Below are positions 8,489 through 17,584 of a stretch of 64,000 nucleotides of DNA, piece by piece. The position numbers and the translations under genes were made by a program. Source of the stretch: Methanosalsum zhilinae DSM 4017. Lineage in GTDB: Archaea; Halobacteriota; Methanosarcinia; Methanosarcinales; Methanosarcinaceae. Under the pieces are notes generated by a model that saw only the letters and a program-made list of their open reading frames with translations, was not told the origin of the DNA and did no database searches. The stretch is from positions 598,103-662,102 of the forward strand of contig NC_015676.1 in assembly GCF_000217995.1 (NCBI RefSeq), read 5' to 3'. Numbering within the stretch: the first letter of the stretch is position 1; each line of letters opens with the position of its first letter.

Positions 8489-9286
8489 ATGTATCCAAAA
8501 AAACGTATATTTCTGATAATAATTTTGATCTTGCTCCTTGCATCTGGTTTATTTTCGGGTGCTCTAGCAAATGAAATTGCTGAGGAGATGGACATTTCAG
8601 CAGATGCTCATTCCAGTGCATCATATTCCAATTATATTGACATAGAACGAGATCAGATTTTATTTGATATTAAGGAAGAATATACCGGAGAATATGCTGA
8701 GAATCTGAGAAGATCTATAGACCTGAATGGTGATGGATACATCAATGAAACTGAGATCGATACTTTTAAAGATAACTATCTTGAAATAAGGACTGATGAG
8801 TTCAGGGAATACATTATAATCAATGATGGAAATACTGATCTCAGGCTGGTTTCTGTGACCATGGAGCTGGATGGTGCAGAGGGCAATATCAGTGACAGTA
8901 GTAATGTATCTGTCATGACAACTATAAACTATGAACTCACTTCTCCCCTATCTGCTGGTGAGCACAGGATATGGATACTGGGACACCCCCTTATTGAAGA
9001 AAAAGAAATAACTTTTCCAGAAAATACTGAAATTATAAACTATCAGGGGCTGGATGAATCTCAGGTGATTACTGATGGGGAAAGAGATGTTCTCAAAGGT
9101 AAAAGCGGAATAAGCTCCTTTTCAATAAATGACCAGCCTTCATTTGAATATGCTACCCGCATTACTATTCATAAAAAAGCCTTTTATGAACATTCATATT
9201 TCCTCCCCCTTCTAGGCCTGATCCAGCTTATGCTCATAATTCTTGCAGCCTACTCGATCAGAAAAGAAAAAAAGAAGGATAATTGA
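8489..9286 (+). CDS. exported protein with one EF-hand and a C-terminal membrane helix
   Basis: A 265-residue protein with an N-terminal signal sequence (IFLIIILILLLASGLFSGALA, about 7-27), an extracellular body and a C-terminal helix (about 236-256) followed by a basic KEKKKDN stop-transfer tail. Residues about 78-89 (DLNGDGYINETE) match the EF-hand or dockerin calcium loop at every ligand position. A TATA-like element (AATTTATATATC, about 8467) sits so close that the message would be nearly leaderless. It follows the flagellins by 36 bases and precedes a lipoprotein gene, so a calcium-stabilised envelope protein linked to the archaellum anchor is possible but unproven. Confidence 0.6.
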   Translation: MYPKKRIFLIIILILLLASGLFSGALANEIAEEMDISADAHSSASYSNYIDIERDQILFDIKEEYTGEYAENLRRSIDLNGDGYINETEIDTFKDNYLEIRTDEFREYIIINDGNTDLRLVSVTMELDGAEGNISDSSNVSVMTTINYELTSPLSAGEHRIWILGHPLIEEKEITFPENTEIINYQGLDESQVITDGERDVLKGKSGISSFSINDQPSFEYATRITIHKKAFYEHSYFLPLLGLIQLMLIILAAYSIRKEKKKDN

Positions 9287-9310
9287 AACTCATTATTTAC
9301 AGGTGCCTGA

Positions 9311-10297
9311 ATGAATAACCGAAACTTCATTATTATTGTTTCAATCATTTTATTTTCACTCATGTCGGTGGGTTGTATTGGTTCTGATTCCAATGCTGAA
9401 GGTGACGTGGAACAGAAAGTCAGGGACTTTTTAAATGCTGCTAATGAAGGCGATTTCCAGAAAGCTTTTATGATGGCAGGAGGTCGTGACTTTTCTCCAG
9501 AGGCAAGTATTGGAACTACCCGACTTCTTGCACCAGCAAGCATTGAAGTTGAAATGAGAAACAATGGATTTGTCAGAGGGGGAATAGATAATGTTGAGAT
9601 CATAGAGGTCGAAGTAGAAGAGACTATAGCAGTGGCTACTGCTCAATGTACTCTTCTGCAGTTTAATGCAGTAGGCAGGCAAACCGGGGAAATTGAAAAG
9701 GAAATATACTTCAAACTTCAAAGATATGGTTCCGGATGGATCATAACACGGGTATCCTTTGATGGTCCGATGTTCATAACCCAGGAAGAAATTGATGCTG
9801 TTGTAATTGAAAGGACACCAATTGACACGATTGCAGAAAATGCAGCTGTCATCTTTGGACTTTCTGTAACGATGTTTGTTGCAGGAGTATATCTGAACCG
9901 AAAAGAGAAGGGATCCAGATCAAAACAACCTTCTTTTAATACTGCCAATGCAACTCCTGTCCAGAAGGAAGCCGTTAAAAAATTCATCCGGATAATACCC
10001 TCAAAGAACAATAATGTCGGGAAAGAATCATCTATTGATGTCTGGATCAAAAACTTTTCAAATCAACCGTATTCAAATGTGATGATTGCAGCAAAGATTT
10101 CCCCTACAATTGCTATTATGAATCCGGTTCTAAATTTTGGGACAATTCAGCCAGGCGAAACTGTAAAACGAAGCTGGAAGATAAAACCAAAAGTTTCTGG
10201 CTGGAATTCTATTGAAGAAACCAGGGTCGTGTTTGAGTATACAGGCTCAAAATATATATCAGTCATTGATGATCCGGTTTGGGTTCAGACCAGTTGA
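9311..10297 (+). CDS. predicted lipoprotein with a second membrane segment
   Basis: A 328-residue protein starting with a signal peptide and lipobox (LMSVGC, Cys about 22). An extracellular alpha/beta domain follows (about 30-160; it looks like the small DUF4878/NTF2-type lipoprotein domain), then one hydrophobic helix (about 175-195), a basic linker and a C-terminal beta domain (about 215-328) resembling CARDB/BatD-like repeats. If residue 22 is lipidated outside and the helix spans the membrane, the C-terminal domain would be cytoplasmic; alternatively the helix is not membrane-spanning. It lies 24 bases after the EF-hand protein gene and 11 before the next. Function unknown. Confidence 0.55.
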   Translation: MNNRNFIIIVSIILFSLMSVGCIGSDSNAEGDVEQKVRDFLNAANEGDFQKAFMMAGGRDFSPEASIGTTRLLAPASIEVEMRNNGFVRGGIDNVEIIEVEVEETIAVATAQCTLLQFNAVGRQTGEIEKEIYFKLQRYGSGWIITRVSFDGPMFITQEEIDAVVIERTPIDTIAENAAVIFGLSVTMFVAGVYLNRKEKGSRSKQPSFNTANATPVQKEAVKKFIRIIPSKNNNVGKESSIDVWIKNFSNQPYSNVMIAAKISPTIAIMNPVLNFGTIQPGETVKRSWKIKPKVSGWNSIEETRVVFEYTGSKYISVIDDPVWVQTS

Positions 10298-10308
10298 TAC
10301 CTTAAGGG

Positions 10309-11801
10309 ATGCCAGATTACACGGATGAGGATCATATGGGGCGGATAAATAAAAATAATGATATTTTAAAAAAGATCAATGATCTGGCTATATCCCAATT
10401 TGATGAGATTGAATATGAATCTGCCAGTATTGAAACGGATCATTCAAAGGATGAAGCAACAACCAGGGATATATCTAAAAAGAAAACCTGTTCATGCAGT
10501 AGCAAAATGAGCAGAAAGGAAAAAATTGCTATTGAGGATATTTTCAGTGATGAAATAGATGCTAAAAATAAAGAGACGAATCCGGAAAATAATTCCTGTC
10601 CTTTGAAAGAAACAAAGGAAAAAAAGGCAAGTTCAGATATCTCTTTTCCGGTTAAAGAAACTGAAATTTCTGGTATCTCTGAAAAAACTAAACAGGAAAA
10701 GATCACAAACACAAATTCTTTAAAAGATGGCAATAGGCAAAAAATAGCTCTGATATATAACAAAGATCATGAAGCTCATTCTTCTGTCTGTCTTGGAATG
10801 GAAAGCCCTGAAAGACCTCAACGACTGACTAATGCTTACTGGTATCTTAAAAAAACCGTATATTTGAAGATGATAAATTCGAACTTTTTACCCGTTTTGA
10901 GATGGCGAATGAAAGAGACCTTTTACGTGTCCATACATCTTCATATGTTGATTTTATCCGCTCATATGCATCAAAGGGTGGTGGATTTCTGGGAGATAGC
11001 ACATATATCACTCCACAGTCATATGAAATTGCACGAATGGCTGCTGGTGGTGCTATTAAGGCAGCTGAACTTGTAATTGATGAAAACTATCTGTGCTCGT
11101 TTGCACTTATACGTCCCCCTGGTCATCATGCAGGTTCTGATAAATACAGCGGATTCTGTCTGTTCAACAATGCTGCAGTTCTGGCAAGATATCTCCAGCA
11201 GGTCAAAGGATTAAATAAGATCCTGATTCTTGACTGGGATGCACATGCCGGAAACGGGACAATGGATATCTTCTATAGTGATCCAACGGTTATGACTGTA
11301 TCTATACACCGGGAACCAGCTGATTATTATCCCCGCACAGGATTCACCGGTCAGACTGGTGAAGGTGCAGGAAAAGGTTTTACTGCAAATATTGAAATGC
11401 CCCAGGGATCCGGTGATGAGGAATACATAATGGCTTTTGAAGAAGTGATCATGCCACTTATCAACAGGTTCTCCCCGGATTTTGTTATATGCTGCTGTGG
11501 CTTTGATGGTTATTATCAGGAAAAGAACAATAAACTGAAGCTCACAGCAGAGGGCTATTATCAGATTGGAAGAATTCTCAGAAATGATCTGGCAGTTGAT
11601 TTTGTTCTACTTCTGGAAGGTGGTTATCACAGATTCAATGGACAGCTTTGTCATAGTATTCTTTCATCTTTACTTGGCAGAAAAAATCCAATAGATGAAA
11701 CTGATATATTTTCCCGGTATGAGCTGGGTATTCAGAAGAAAATATATCAAAAAGCACAGAAAAACATAGCAGATGTGAAAGAGCTATTCTCAATAAAATA
11801 A
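10309..11801 (+). pseudogene. histone-deacetylase-family protein with a -1 frameshift
   Basis: A charged, poorly conserved N-terminal region of ~150 residues leads into the start of a class II/acetoin-utilisation-type deacetylase domain (IALIYNKDHEAHSSVCLGMESPERPQRL, written here in two parts: IALIYNKDHEAHS and MESPERPQRL). The frame is then lost at a run of seven A (10849-10855); the domain resumes in the -1 frame as FEDDKFELFTRFEMANERDLLRVH and runs to 11801. The zinc and catalytic residues are intact in the second frame: RPPGHHAG, DWDAHAGNG, GFDGYY and LEGGY. The gap could be a true mutation, a sequencing error in the homopolymer, or frameshifting in translation. A second start, ATG 10336, has a better ribosome site (GAGGATCAT) than 10309. 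Confidence 0.75.
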
Positions 11802-11898
11802 GTCACAAAATATTATAATGAAAGTTGGTGTTGTTGTTAGTAGCAGAAGAATCAGTACGTACCTGGATTGACGAAAATAAGATAGATGGTAAAGTACT

Positions 11899-12783
11899 AT
11901 GAAAGAACTTGCAAAATCTGAAAACGGAATAACATTCTACAGGCTGGAGCACCCTGCAGAAATAGATAAGTTCAGAATAGGCGAATATGTATATTTTAAA
12001 AAACATCTCGGGATGTCTGATTATGTTGCCAATTTCAAAAGCTGGCTAAGAAGAAAAAACATTCTGCTAATCGTTGCAGTTTTTAAAGGTACTATCATTG
12101 GCTGGGTAATGAACGAAAGGTGGAACGACTGCTCGAAAGATGCTGGCCCTGTATCGGTTCTGCGTGGTATTGAAGTACATCCCAATATAAAGCGAAAAGG
12201 AATCGGTAAGGTACTTTTTCTCTTATCTTCCATGATACTTGTTGGATACATAATAACAAAACCGGTTAATGAGAATGCAAAACGCTTTTTCAGCTCCCTC
12301 AGATTCAGCTCAACGCAGGAAGATAGTCCCATTGAACTAAGTAATCACCCGGGGTATATGGCTCTTAATGTTGGCACTGGTAATTTAATAAGGCCAATTG
12401 ATGGAATAACTGTATTTACAAAAAATATTTCCCAGTGTACCAATGAACTTTTTGTGGATGAAATGGCTGAGATAAAAAAAGAGGAAGCTATGCGCAAAAA
12501 ACATGTCTCTTCTGAAAATAACAATGCTTGCGATGGGAAAAATTTAAGAACCGGATCTGACAGCAATGAAAAAAACTCAGGGGCAGAAGAGATGAAAAAA
12601 ACTGTGATTTCTGGCCAGAATACTGGTGGAAAATATCTAGGGATGCAGAAGATGAAATCTCCCTGCCAGTGCGGAACACTGTATGCAAAAAAATATCTGG
12701 TAAAAGGGGGGCGAAAAGGTATTTCTATTATCTGTTCTAACTGCAAAAAGGAACGTTATTTTCTTCCTCTAAAAAATAAATGA
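11899..12783 (+). CDS. GNAT-family acetyltransferase with C-terminal zinc-ribbon-like domain
   Basis: A 294-residue protein. Residues about 50-130 carry the acetyl-CoA-binding core of GNAT enzymes: a beta strand ILLIVAVFKGTIIGWV, then RGIEVHPNIKRKGIGKVLF (the Q/RxxGxG/A-type pyrophosphate loop, here KRKGIG), and an NENAKRFFSSLRF helix typical of the family's end. A Lys/Glu-rich linker follows, then a C-terminal CxC...CxxC knuckle (CQCG and CSNC, about 255-282). The substrate is unknown. It follows the deacetylase-like gene by 97 bases, which raises the idea of an acetylation/deacetylation pair; that is inference. A short frame ending at the start codon (about 11825-11902) looks like decayed coding sequence. 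Confidence 0.6.
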   Translation: MKELAKSENGITFYRLEHPAEIDKFRIGEYVYFKKHLGMSDYVANFKSWLRRKNILLIVAVFKGTIIGWVMNERWNDCSKDAGPVSVLRGIEVHPNIKRKGIGKVLFLLSSMILVGYIITKPVNENAKRFFSSLRFSSTQEDSPIELSNHPGYMALNVGTGNLIRPIDGITVFTKNISQCTNELFVDEMAEIKKEEAMRKKHVSSENNNACDGKNLRTGSDSNEKNSGAEEMKKTVISGQNTGGKYLGMQKMKSPCQCGTLYAKKYLVKGGRKGISIICSNCKKERYFLPLKNK

Positions 12784-12895
12784 TTTTATCTTAACTAGCA
12801 GAAGACTCCTTACTTGGAACTTAATAACAGATGGAAGATGAATGCGTAACTATTCCGAACCTAAAACTCAAACATTGTTAATAATATACATTTGA

Positions 12896-13386
12896 ATGCT
12901 AAAAGCTTACAAATATAGAATGTATCCTACAAAAGAGAAACAATAGATGTTCTTTTAACATTTCGGTGCAAGTAAGTTCATCTACAATTGGGCTTTGAAC
13001 AAAAATTGAGACCTATGAACAGGAAGGTAAACCCATTTCAAGGATCGACCTGAATAAAGACATATCTATTCTAAAACAGGATTATGAATGGTAAAGAATG
13101 TTAATTCAATCATTACAGAAAGCCACTCTTAATCTTGAAAATGCTTTTAAAAAATTTCAGAGAAAAAAGGATTTTCACAATTCAAGTCTCGAAAACATCC
13201 AAAGCAGAGCTTTTATGTTCCTTCGAATTGTAAGATAGATTATGAAAACAATAGAGTGAAACTTCCTAAATTTGGATGGATAAAAACTATTTTACACCAT
13301 AAACTCGGAATGGATACTTAAAAACAGCTACGGTATCCAAAACGTCTACAGGTAAGTTCCATATAATTATTCTTTTAGAATCTCAT
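12896..13386 (+). pseudogene. decayed TnpB (IS200/IS605-type OrfB) fragment
   Basis: Translation in shifting frames gives recognisable TnpB sequence: MLKAYKYRMYPTKEKQ at the start, FGASKFIYNWALN soon after, then LQKATLNLENAFKKF, VKLPKFGWIK, and TVSKTSTGKFHIIILLES at the end. Several stop codons and at least two frameshifts interrupt it, and the nuclease core and zinc finger of the C-terminal half are missing. No TnpA gene or intact ends are visible. The fragment stops at about 13386, where a truncated antiporter gene on the other strand begins. Confidence 0.8.
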
Positions 13387-13528
13387 TGTCTGGCTCGACA
13401 AGATATATTCCCAGGATAACACCAGTAGCTATCCCACCCAGAATCGCTGATAATCCCATTCTTTCACTTAACTCAGCAAATACCTTTGCCAGGAAGATAA
13501 TGACTAACAGGTAAAGGAGTATCTCCAT
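13367..13528 (-). pseudogene. truncated N-terminus of a Kef/NapA-type cation/proton antiporter
   Basis: Fifty-three residues in a good frame with a GAGGAA ribosome site before the ATG. MEILLYLLVIIFLAKVFAEL and the following SERMGLSAILGGIATGVILG match the first two helices of CPA2 antiporters (usual form ...ERLGLPAVLGEILAGIILGP). The frame then runs into the TnpB remnant and stops at 13367. The remaining ~350 residues of a normal antiporter are absent. It could conceivably be kept as a small membrane protein, but truncation by the mobile element is the simpler reading. Confidence 0.65.
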
Positions 13529-13651
13529 AGAATTTTCCTCTTTATACAGGATAACTGAATGAGTGTTTTTGAGAATATTCTGTTTTAAATCAATTATTTG
13601 TCACTCCAGGTATTAATACCTGATATAGTGTCATTTACAGCCCAAAAATAA

Positions 13652-13661
13652 TATTTATATA
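13652..13661 (+). promoter_or_regulatory. TATA box of the cheF operon
   Basis: TATTTATATA preceded by an A-rich BRE-like CCCAAAAATA. Transcription would start near 13687, leaving a leader of about 65 bases before cheF. No other promoter-like element was seen between the seven tightly spaced genes that follow until about 19262. Confidence 0.55.
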
Positions 13662-13750
13662 CGGACAAACGTTTCTTCTGGACAATATGAGAAGATATTT
13701 AAAGTTTTAACTAAGATTAGAAACAAAGTTACAAACACGAGGATATCTAT

Positions 13751-14344
13751 ATGGCAGAAGAGCAGGGCATTGCCAAAGTTGATCTAAGCTACATAACAAA
13801 AGCTGTAATGATGGGTAATTCATTATATTCCAATGATTGGCAGAAGGGAGTTCTTTACCTTACAAATATGAATCTGTGGTTTTCGATGGGTCAGCAGGGA
13901 TGGTCCACGATTCCACTTAAAAACATAACTATGATAGGACGAGAGGTGACTGATGCTCTCAGGGCAAAAGCTCAGAAAGCCACAGGAACCTCAAATGTAC
14001 TGATCATTGATTATATGCATCCTTCAAGTATCAGTCAGGGATCCAGTGCATCGTCGATTGCGTTACTGGCAGGTCCTGAGCCTGTAATTAATACTCTGAA
14101 AGCATATCTTCTTCCAATGTGTGGTCAGGCTCCCAGAGCAAGGTCACTTAATGAGATCGATAAAAAACTGTTATATATGTTCTATACCGGAGTAACTGAA
14201 CTCCAGAAAATAAATTTCCTGATAGGTGCGGATATGGATACACTGACCAATAGTTTTGAGAACTTAAAGGAACAGCAGCTATGTGATTCATCAGGCAGCT
14301 TAACTACCAGGGGAATGCAGAAGATCAAGGAGATGATGGGATGA
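13751..14344 (+). CDS. cheF: taxis adaptor CheF
   Basis: A 197-residue cytosolic protein of the archaeal CheF family (DUF439). CheF links CheY, CheC2 and CheD to the FlaC/D/E collar of the archaellum and is needed for taxis in halophiles (established for the family). The N-terminal half is a beta-rich, PH-like domain (GVLYLTNMNLWFSM... then IPLKNITMIGREV); the C-terminal part has the family's helical hallmark, KLLYMFYTGVTELQKINFLIG followed by a short wHTH-like end, written as YMFYTGVTELQKINFLIG here. It is shorter than haloarchaeal CheF. It heads a block of unknown genes rather than lying in the che operon itself, which connects that block to motility. Confidence 0.75.
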   Translation: MAEEQGIAKVDLSYITKAVMMGNSLYSNDWQKGVLYLTNMNLWFSMGQQGWSTIPLKNITMIGREVTDALRAKAQKATGTSNVLIIDYMHPSSISQGSSASSIALLAGPEPVINTLKAYLLPMCGQAPRARSLNEIDKKLLYMFYTGVTELQKINFLIGADMDTLTNSFENLKEQQLCDSSGSLTTRGMQKIKEMMG

Positions 14345-14393
14345 AATATACTTTTTTGATTACACAAATGCAGGAGATGATACTATAACCGAT

Positions 14394-15344
14394 ATGCCTC
14401 CTGGTCCCCCGCCATTTGAGGATATATCATCATCTGGTCCGCCTCCTATGGAAGGTGCTGGATTTGCCCAGTCCATGGGTGCATTTGGAAACATGCTGAA
14501 AATACAGGAATCGATCAGTGAACTGCTTCCAGAATCCAAAGTACCGTGGAATGAGTCCCGTAAATTTCTCAAAGCAAATACTATAGAGAATATAAAATCC
14601 ACACCTCTTTATAAGTTTCACAGAGATCTGTTCAAAAAGATCGGATTGGGAGATATTCAGCTCATTGGTTATGCTCCGATGCATTATATTTTTGGAGTAC
14701 CTGATTGTCCAGTCTGTAATCTTTATCCGGCGCTCAATAATCAGAAAGTATGTGCTGCAACAACTGATGCTCTTTACAGGTTCTTCGCTGAAGACCTTGA
14801 ACTGGAGTGTTCCGTTGAAGAGATCGAGTGTACAAAAGACGGTGGTCAGATATGCAAATTCAAAGTTGATCTTCAGCCCATTTCTGCATATCAGATTATG
14901 CTGGACGAAACAGACAGGAAGATCTTGAATGGTCAGGATTTGAAAAATATTGGTTCTGATGAGCTGGACAGAAGAAAAGAAATACTCACAGTCTATAAAC
15001 TTCTTGAAAACGGGCAGCTATCCGAAATTGGCAGGACCTATATGCAGTTTGCTGGCAATATGCCAGTACAGGAAAAGATTTTCGATCCGCCGTGGAAGGC
15101 TCGAGAGGAGCTGGCATCCATTGCAAAGGAAAAAGGAACCTTTGGTGCTGCTTTTGGATCTATGAAAGAGAAAATGCAGGCATCAGGTGATAAAAATGGA
15201 AGAGATGCAACTGTCACTCCCAGAGTCAAACCGGTAGATGCTGATAAGAAAGAACACATTCCGGAAAAGAATAAACCTGATTCAGGTAAATCTGAAAGTT
15301 TTGCAGAGCTTCTCTCAAAAATGAAAAAAAATAAAAAGGAATGA
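14394..15344 (+). CDS. V4R-domain protein
   Basis: A 316-residue soluble protein. After a Pro/Gly-rich N-terminus (1-20), residues about 65-160 form a V4R (4-vinyl reductase) domain: YKFHRDLFKKIG, then CPVCNLYP, a TDALYRFFAEDLELECSVEE segment and CKFKVDL. The Cys residues at about 105, 108, 120, 139, 146 and 154 fit the metal- or ligand-binding role known for V4R domains in BchJ- and DmpR-type sensors. A helical wHTH-like segment (about 165-215) follows, then a Lys/Glu-rich tail. The AGGAG upstream is about 15 bases from the ATG, which is a long spacing. It probably senses a small hydrophobic molecule or carries a metal centre and passes this to its operon partners; inference. Confidence 0.65.
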   Translation: MPPGPPPFEDISSSGPPPMEGAGFAQSMGAFGNMLKIQESISELLPESKVPWNESRKFLKANTIENIKSTPLYKFHRDLFKKIGLGDIQLIGYAPMHYIFGVPDCPVCNLYPALNNQKVCAATTDALYRFFAEDLELECSVEEIECTKDGGQICKFKVDLQPISAYQIMLDETDRKILNGQDLKNIGSDELDRRKEILTVYKLLENGQLSEIGRTYMQFAGNMPVQEKIFDPPWKAREELASIAKEKGTFGAAFGSMKEKMQASGDKNGRDATVTPRVKPVDADKKEHIPEKNKPDSGKSESFAELLSKMKKNKKE

Positions 15345-15345
15345 T

Positions 15346-15681
15346 ATGATGGGTAATGTTTCTTCAGAAGAATTCTATGAGTCAATATCTGATTTTAAGG
15401 GTGAAAATGTGCATGTGGTCACTTCCACTTCACGCTATAGAGGACTTTGTGATCAGATTGATCGGGCAGGATTAAACATTCTTCTCAAGAATGTAGTTGA
15501 AAGGCGTGAAGATGGCTGGATCGAGATCAGTGACATGATGCTGATAAAAGGCGACTCCATTGAATCGCTTTTTCTGGAAAAATCATTTCCCTTTGAATCC
15601 CATGAAGCAATCATACTGTCTGTAGAAGATGGAGAACTTACAGATAATGGAAATAAGGATCATATTGACCATATAGAGTGA
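15346..15681 (+). CDS. small protein of the cheF block, possible beta-barrel fold
   Basis: A 111-residue protein. The centre (VHVVTSTSRYRGLCDQIDRAG then LNILLKNVVERREDGW, ISDMMLIKGDSIESLF) resembles the strand pattern of an Sm-like beta barrel: a first strand with RYRG, then LxLxNVVE, then the LIKGDSI strand. This fold call is inference from pattern. The gene begins one base after the V4R gene stop and its end overlaps the region before the ATPase gene, so it is tightly coupled to both. A possible role is as an RNA- or protein-binding adaptor. Confidence 0.5.
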   Translation: MMGNVSSEEFYESISDFKGENVHVVTSTSRYRGLCDQIDRAGLNILLKNVVERREDGWIEISDMMLIKGDSIESLFLEKSFPFESHEAIILSVEDGELTDNGNKDHIDHIE

Positions 15682-15686
15682 TAATT

Positions 15687-16772
15687 ATGAATATTGAGAG
15701 GATACCAACAGGAATCACCGGGCTTGACAGGGTTATTGAAGGTGGTGTTCTGAACAATTCGACTCTTCTTGTAGTCGGGTCAAGCGGTACCGGAAAATCC
15801 ACCTTTTCAATGCAATACATAATGTATGGGCTGGAAAGAGGAGAGAATGCACTCTACATAAGTATGGAAGAACCACCAGAGCAAATAATGCGGGAAGCAA
15901 AAATGCTCGGTTTTGATATGGATAGGTACTATAACAAGGAATTGTTCTTTTTCCATTCCAAAGGTGAAGATTTCAGAATGCTGGTAGAAGAACAGCTTCC
16001 TGCACTTGTGGAAGCAAATCAGGAATATGATGTGAGGACAAGGGTTGTGATAGATCCCCTGACTCCCCTGATATGGTCAGTACAGGATAAACAGGAACAG
16101 AGGGATCTGATAACTAAATTGTTTTATACTTTAAAACAGATCGGCCCGGTTCTTGTAACCACAGAGGAACATGCATCACCTGGTGAAACAATGGGCGAGG
16201 ATGTTCTTATTCCAGTATATCTGTCAGATGGAGCAGTTCATCTGACCTACAGGCCTATTGGAGGTGCATTCAACCGTGCACTTGAAATAATCAAGATGAG
16301 AGCAACACGACACGGTGAAGAGGTCTATCCGTATATCTTTGTAAGAGGCTTGGGTGTGGTTGTAAGGACAACTCCTATGGTATCTTCTGATGATATTAAC
16401 AAATATGATGATGTATTTGATCGGGCTATCCGCACAGCTTATGATATGGGAGCGTCTGATACCCTTCAGCAGAAAATCAGGACCATAAAGGAAAACTGGT
16501 CATATACATTTTCTCCAAAAGAAACTCTCCAGTTATTATTTGAGATGCATGATCTCACAGATACGGTCAGAACCAGGAAGAAGAAGGATCTTGATAATGG
16601 CGCATCTTCGGACAATGTGGCTGATGAGGAAATGACTGGTGTTATGGAAGGAACAGAAAGCACCGGTAATGAGGATACAGCTGCAGAAATAAATGATGCT
16701 TCAGAAACGAGAAAGGCAGATTCATTGATCGATATAGATGATCTAAGTGAACTGGAAGAGATTGTGAAGTAA
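15687..16772 (+). CDS. KaiC/RAD55-type ATPase of the cheF block
   Basis: A 361-residue single-domain P-loop ATPase of the KaiC/RAD55 superfamily, the family that also contains ArlH. It shows Walker A GSSGTGKST (about 31-39), the paired catalytic acids in SMEEPPEQ (about 60-66), Walker B VVIDPLTPLIW (about 120-130) and the family's final MRATRHGEEVYPY and GLGVVV strands. Unlike ArlH, it has an ordinary active-looking catalytic glutamate pair. The remainder (about 280-361) is an acidic, Glu/Asp/Ser-rich tail suited to protein contacts. The ATG at 15687 is preferred over GTG 15678 because GAGTGAT precedes it. It sits between the Sm-like gene and a Roadblock-like gene, a partnership common for KaiC-type signalling ATPases. 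Confidence 0.8.
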   Translation: MNIERIPTGITGLDRVIEGGVLNNSTLLVVGSSGTGKSTFSMQYIMYGLERGENALYISMEEPPEQIMREAKMLGFDMDRYYNKELFFFHSKGEDFRMLVEEQLPALVEANQEYDVRTRVVIDPLTPLIWSVQDKQEQRDLITKLFYTLKQIGPVLVTTEEHASPGETMGEDVLIPVYLSDGAVHLTYRPIGGAFNRALEIIKMRATRHGEEVYPYIFVRGLGVVVRTTPMVSSDDINKYDDVFDRAIRTAYDMGASDTLQQKIRTIKENWSYTFSPKETLQLLFEMHDLTDTVRTRKKKDLDNGASSDNVADEEMTGVMEGTESTGNEDTAAEINDASETRKADSLIDIDDLSELEEIVK

Positions 16773-16777
16773 GAGAT

Positions 16778-17560
16778 GTGATTGGAGTGTCCATCAAAAA
16801 GACAAAGGAAGACCTTGAGGATGTCTCACTCCTCAAATTCGCACTTACCCGCCAGCTTCAGAGAATGTATGAGACCACTGATGTAGATGTTATTATGTTT
16901 TCAGGGGTTGATGGAAAGATATATGCTTCATACATTCCCGATTCAGTTGGTTCTAAGATATTTGAACTGACCACACTTATCAGCAATAATATGCTCCATA
17001 TAGCAAAGCAGCTTGATATGGGTTTGAAGCAATCTGTTGTTGAATATGACACCGGTACCACTGCCATATTTTCCTCGGTTGGCAAAGGGGCTCTTCTTAT
17101 TTCACTGTTTACCAGAAGAACAGACCTTGCAGAGAACATGAATAAGATCGAAATAACCAGGAAGGTCATGCAGCACGTTTTTGAACAGCGACCCATGACA
17201 TCAGATCAGCTGGCTGAATATCCTTCGCAGGTAGCTGATGAACTGCGAATCTTGAGTAAGAGCGTATTTGATGAAATGTACACTCATTCATCTGAATACA
17301 AAAAGAATATGGAAATACTTGCGGATATCAAGGATAAAATTGCAACTGTTATGGGTAAAACGGAAGTTGATCAGGTACTTGCAATGGCTTTCTATGAAGT
17401 TGCATCCTCACCTAAATGGATGACTGAAGATCTCTGGATAATGCTGGTTGAAATGATCATAAATCAGCAGATAAGGCCCCTACATGGGGACTATATAGCA
17501 GATATTTGTGAAACTGAATGGATTCCCGATATCAGGCACAAGCTCGAAGCGTTTATGTGA
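16778..17560 (+). CDS. Roadblock/LC7-like protein of the cheF block
   Basis: A 260-residue soluble protein. Residues about 25-120 have the Roadblock/LC7 (longin-like) pattern: helix LLKFALTRQLQRMY, strand VDVIMFSGVDGKIYASY, strand TTAIFSSVGKGALLISLF, then a helix ending in RKVMQHVFEQRP. Such domains partner small GTPases or KaiC-type ATPases and often regulate them. The C-terminal half (about 140-260) is helical and of no recognised family. It begins with GTG at 16778, five bases after the ATPase gene, so the two are coupled. Fold call is pattern-based; the family name is moderately sure. Confidence 0.6.
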   Translation: MIGVSIKKTKEDLEDVSLLKFALTRQLQRMYETTDVDVIMFSGVDGKIYASYIPDSVGSKIFELTTLISNNMLHIAKQLDMGLKQSVVEYDTGTTAIFSSVGKGALLISLFTRRTDLAENMNKIEITRKVMQHVFEQRPMTSDQLAEYPSQVADELRILSKSVFDEMYTHSSEYKKNMEILADIKDKIATVMGKTEVDQVLAMAFYEVASSPKWMTEDLWIMLVEMIINQQIRPLHGDYIADICETEWIPDIRHKLEAFM

Positions 17561-17584
17561 TAGAAATAAACTGGTGGTGATATA

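Noticed and set aside
11825-11902. Short frame just before the acetyltransferase start (VAEESVRTWIDENK...)
   Set aside because: Looks protein-like, but there is no proper start codon beyond TTG and the upstream part is closed by a stop.
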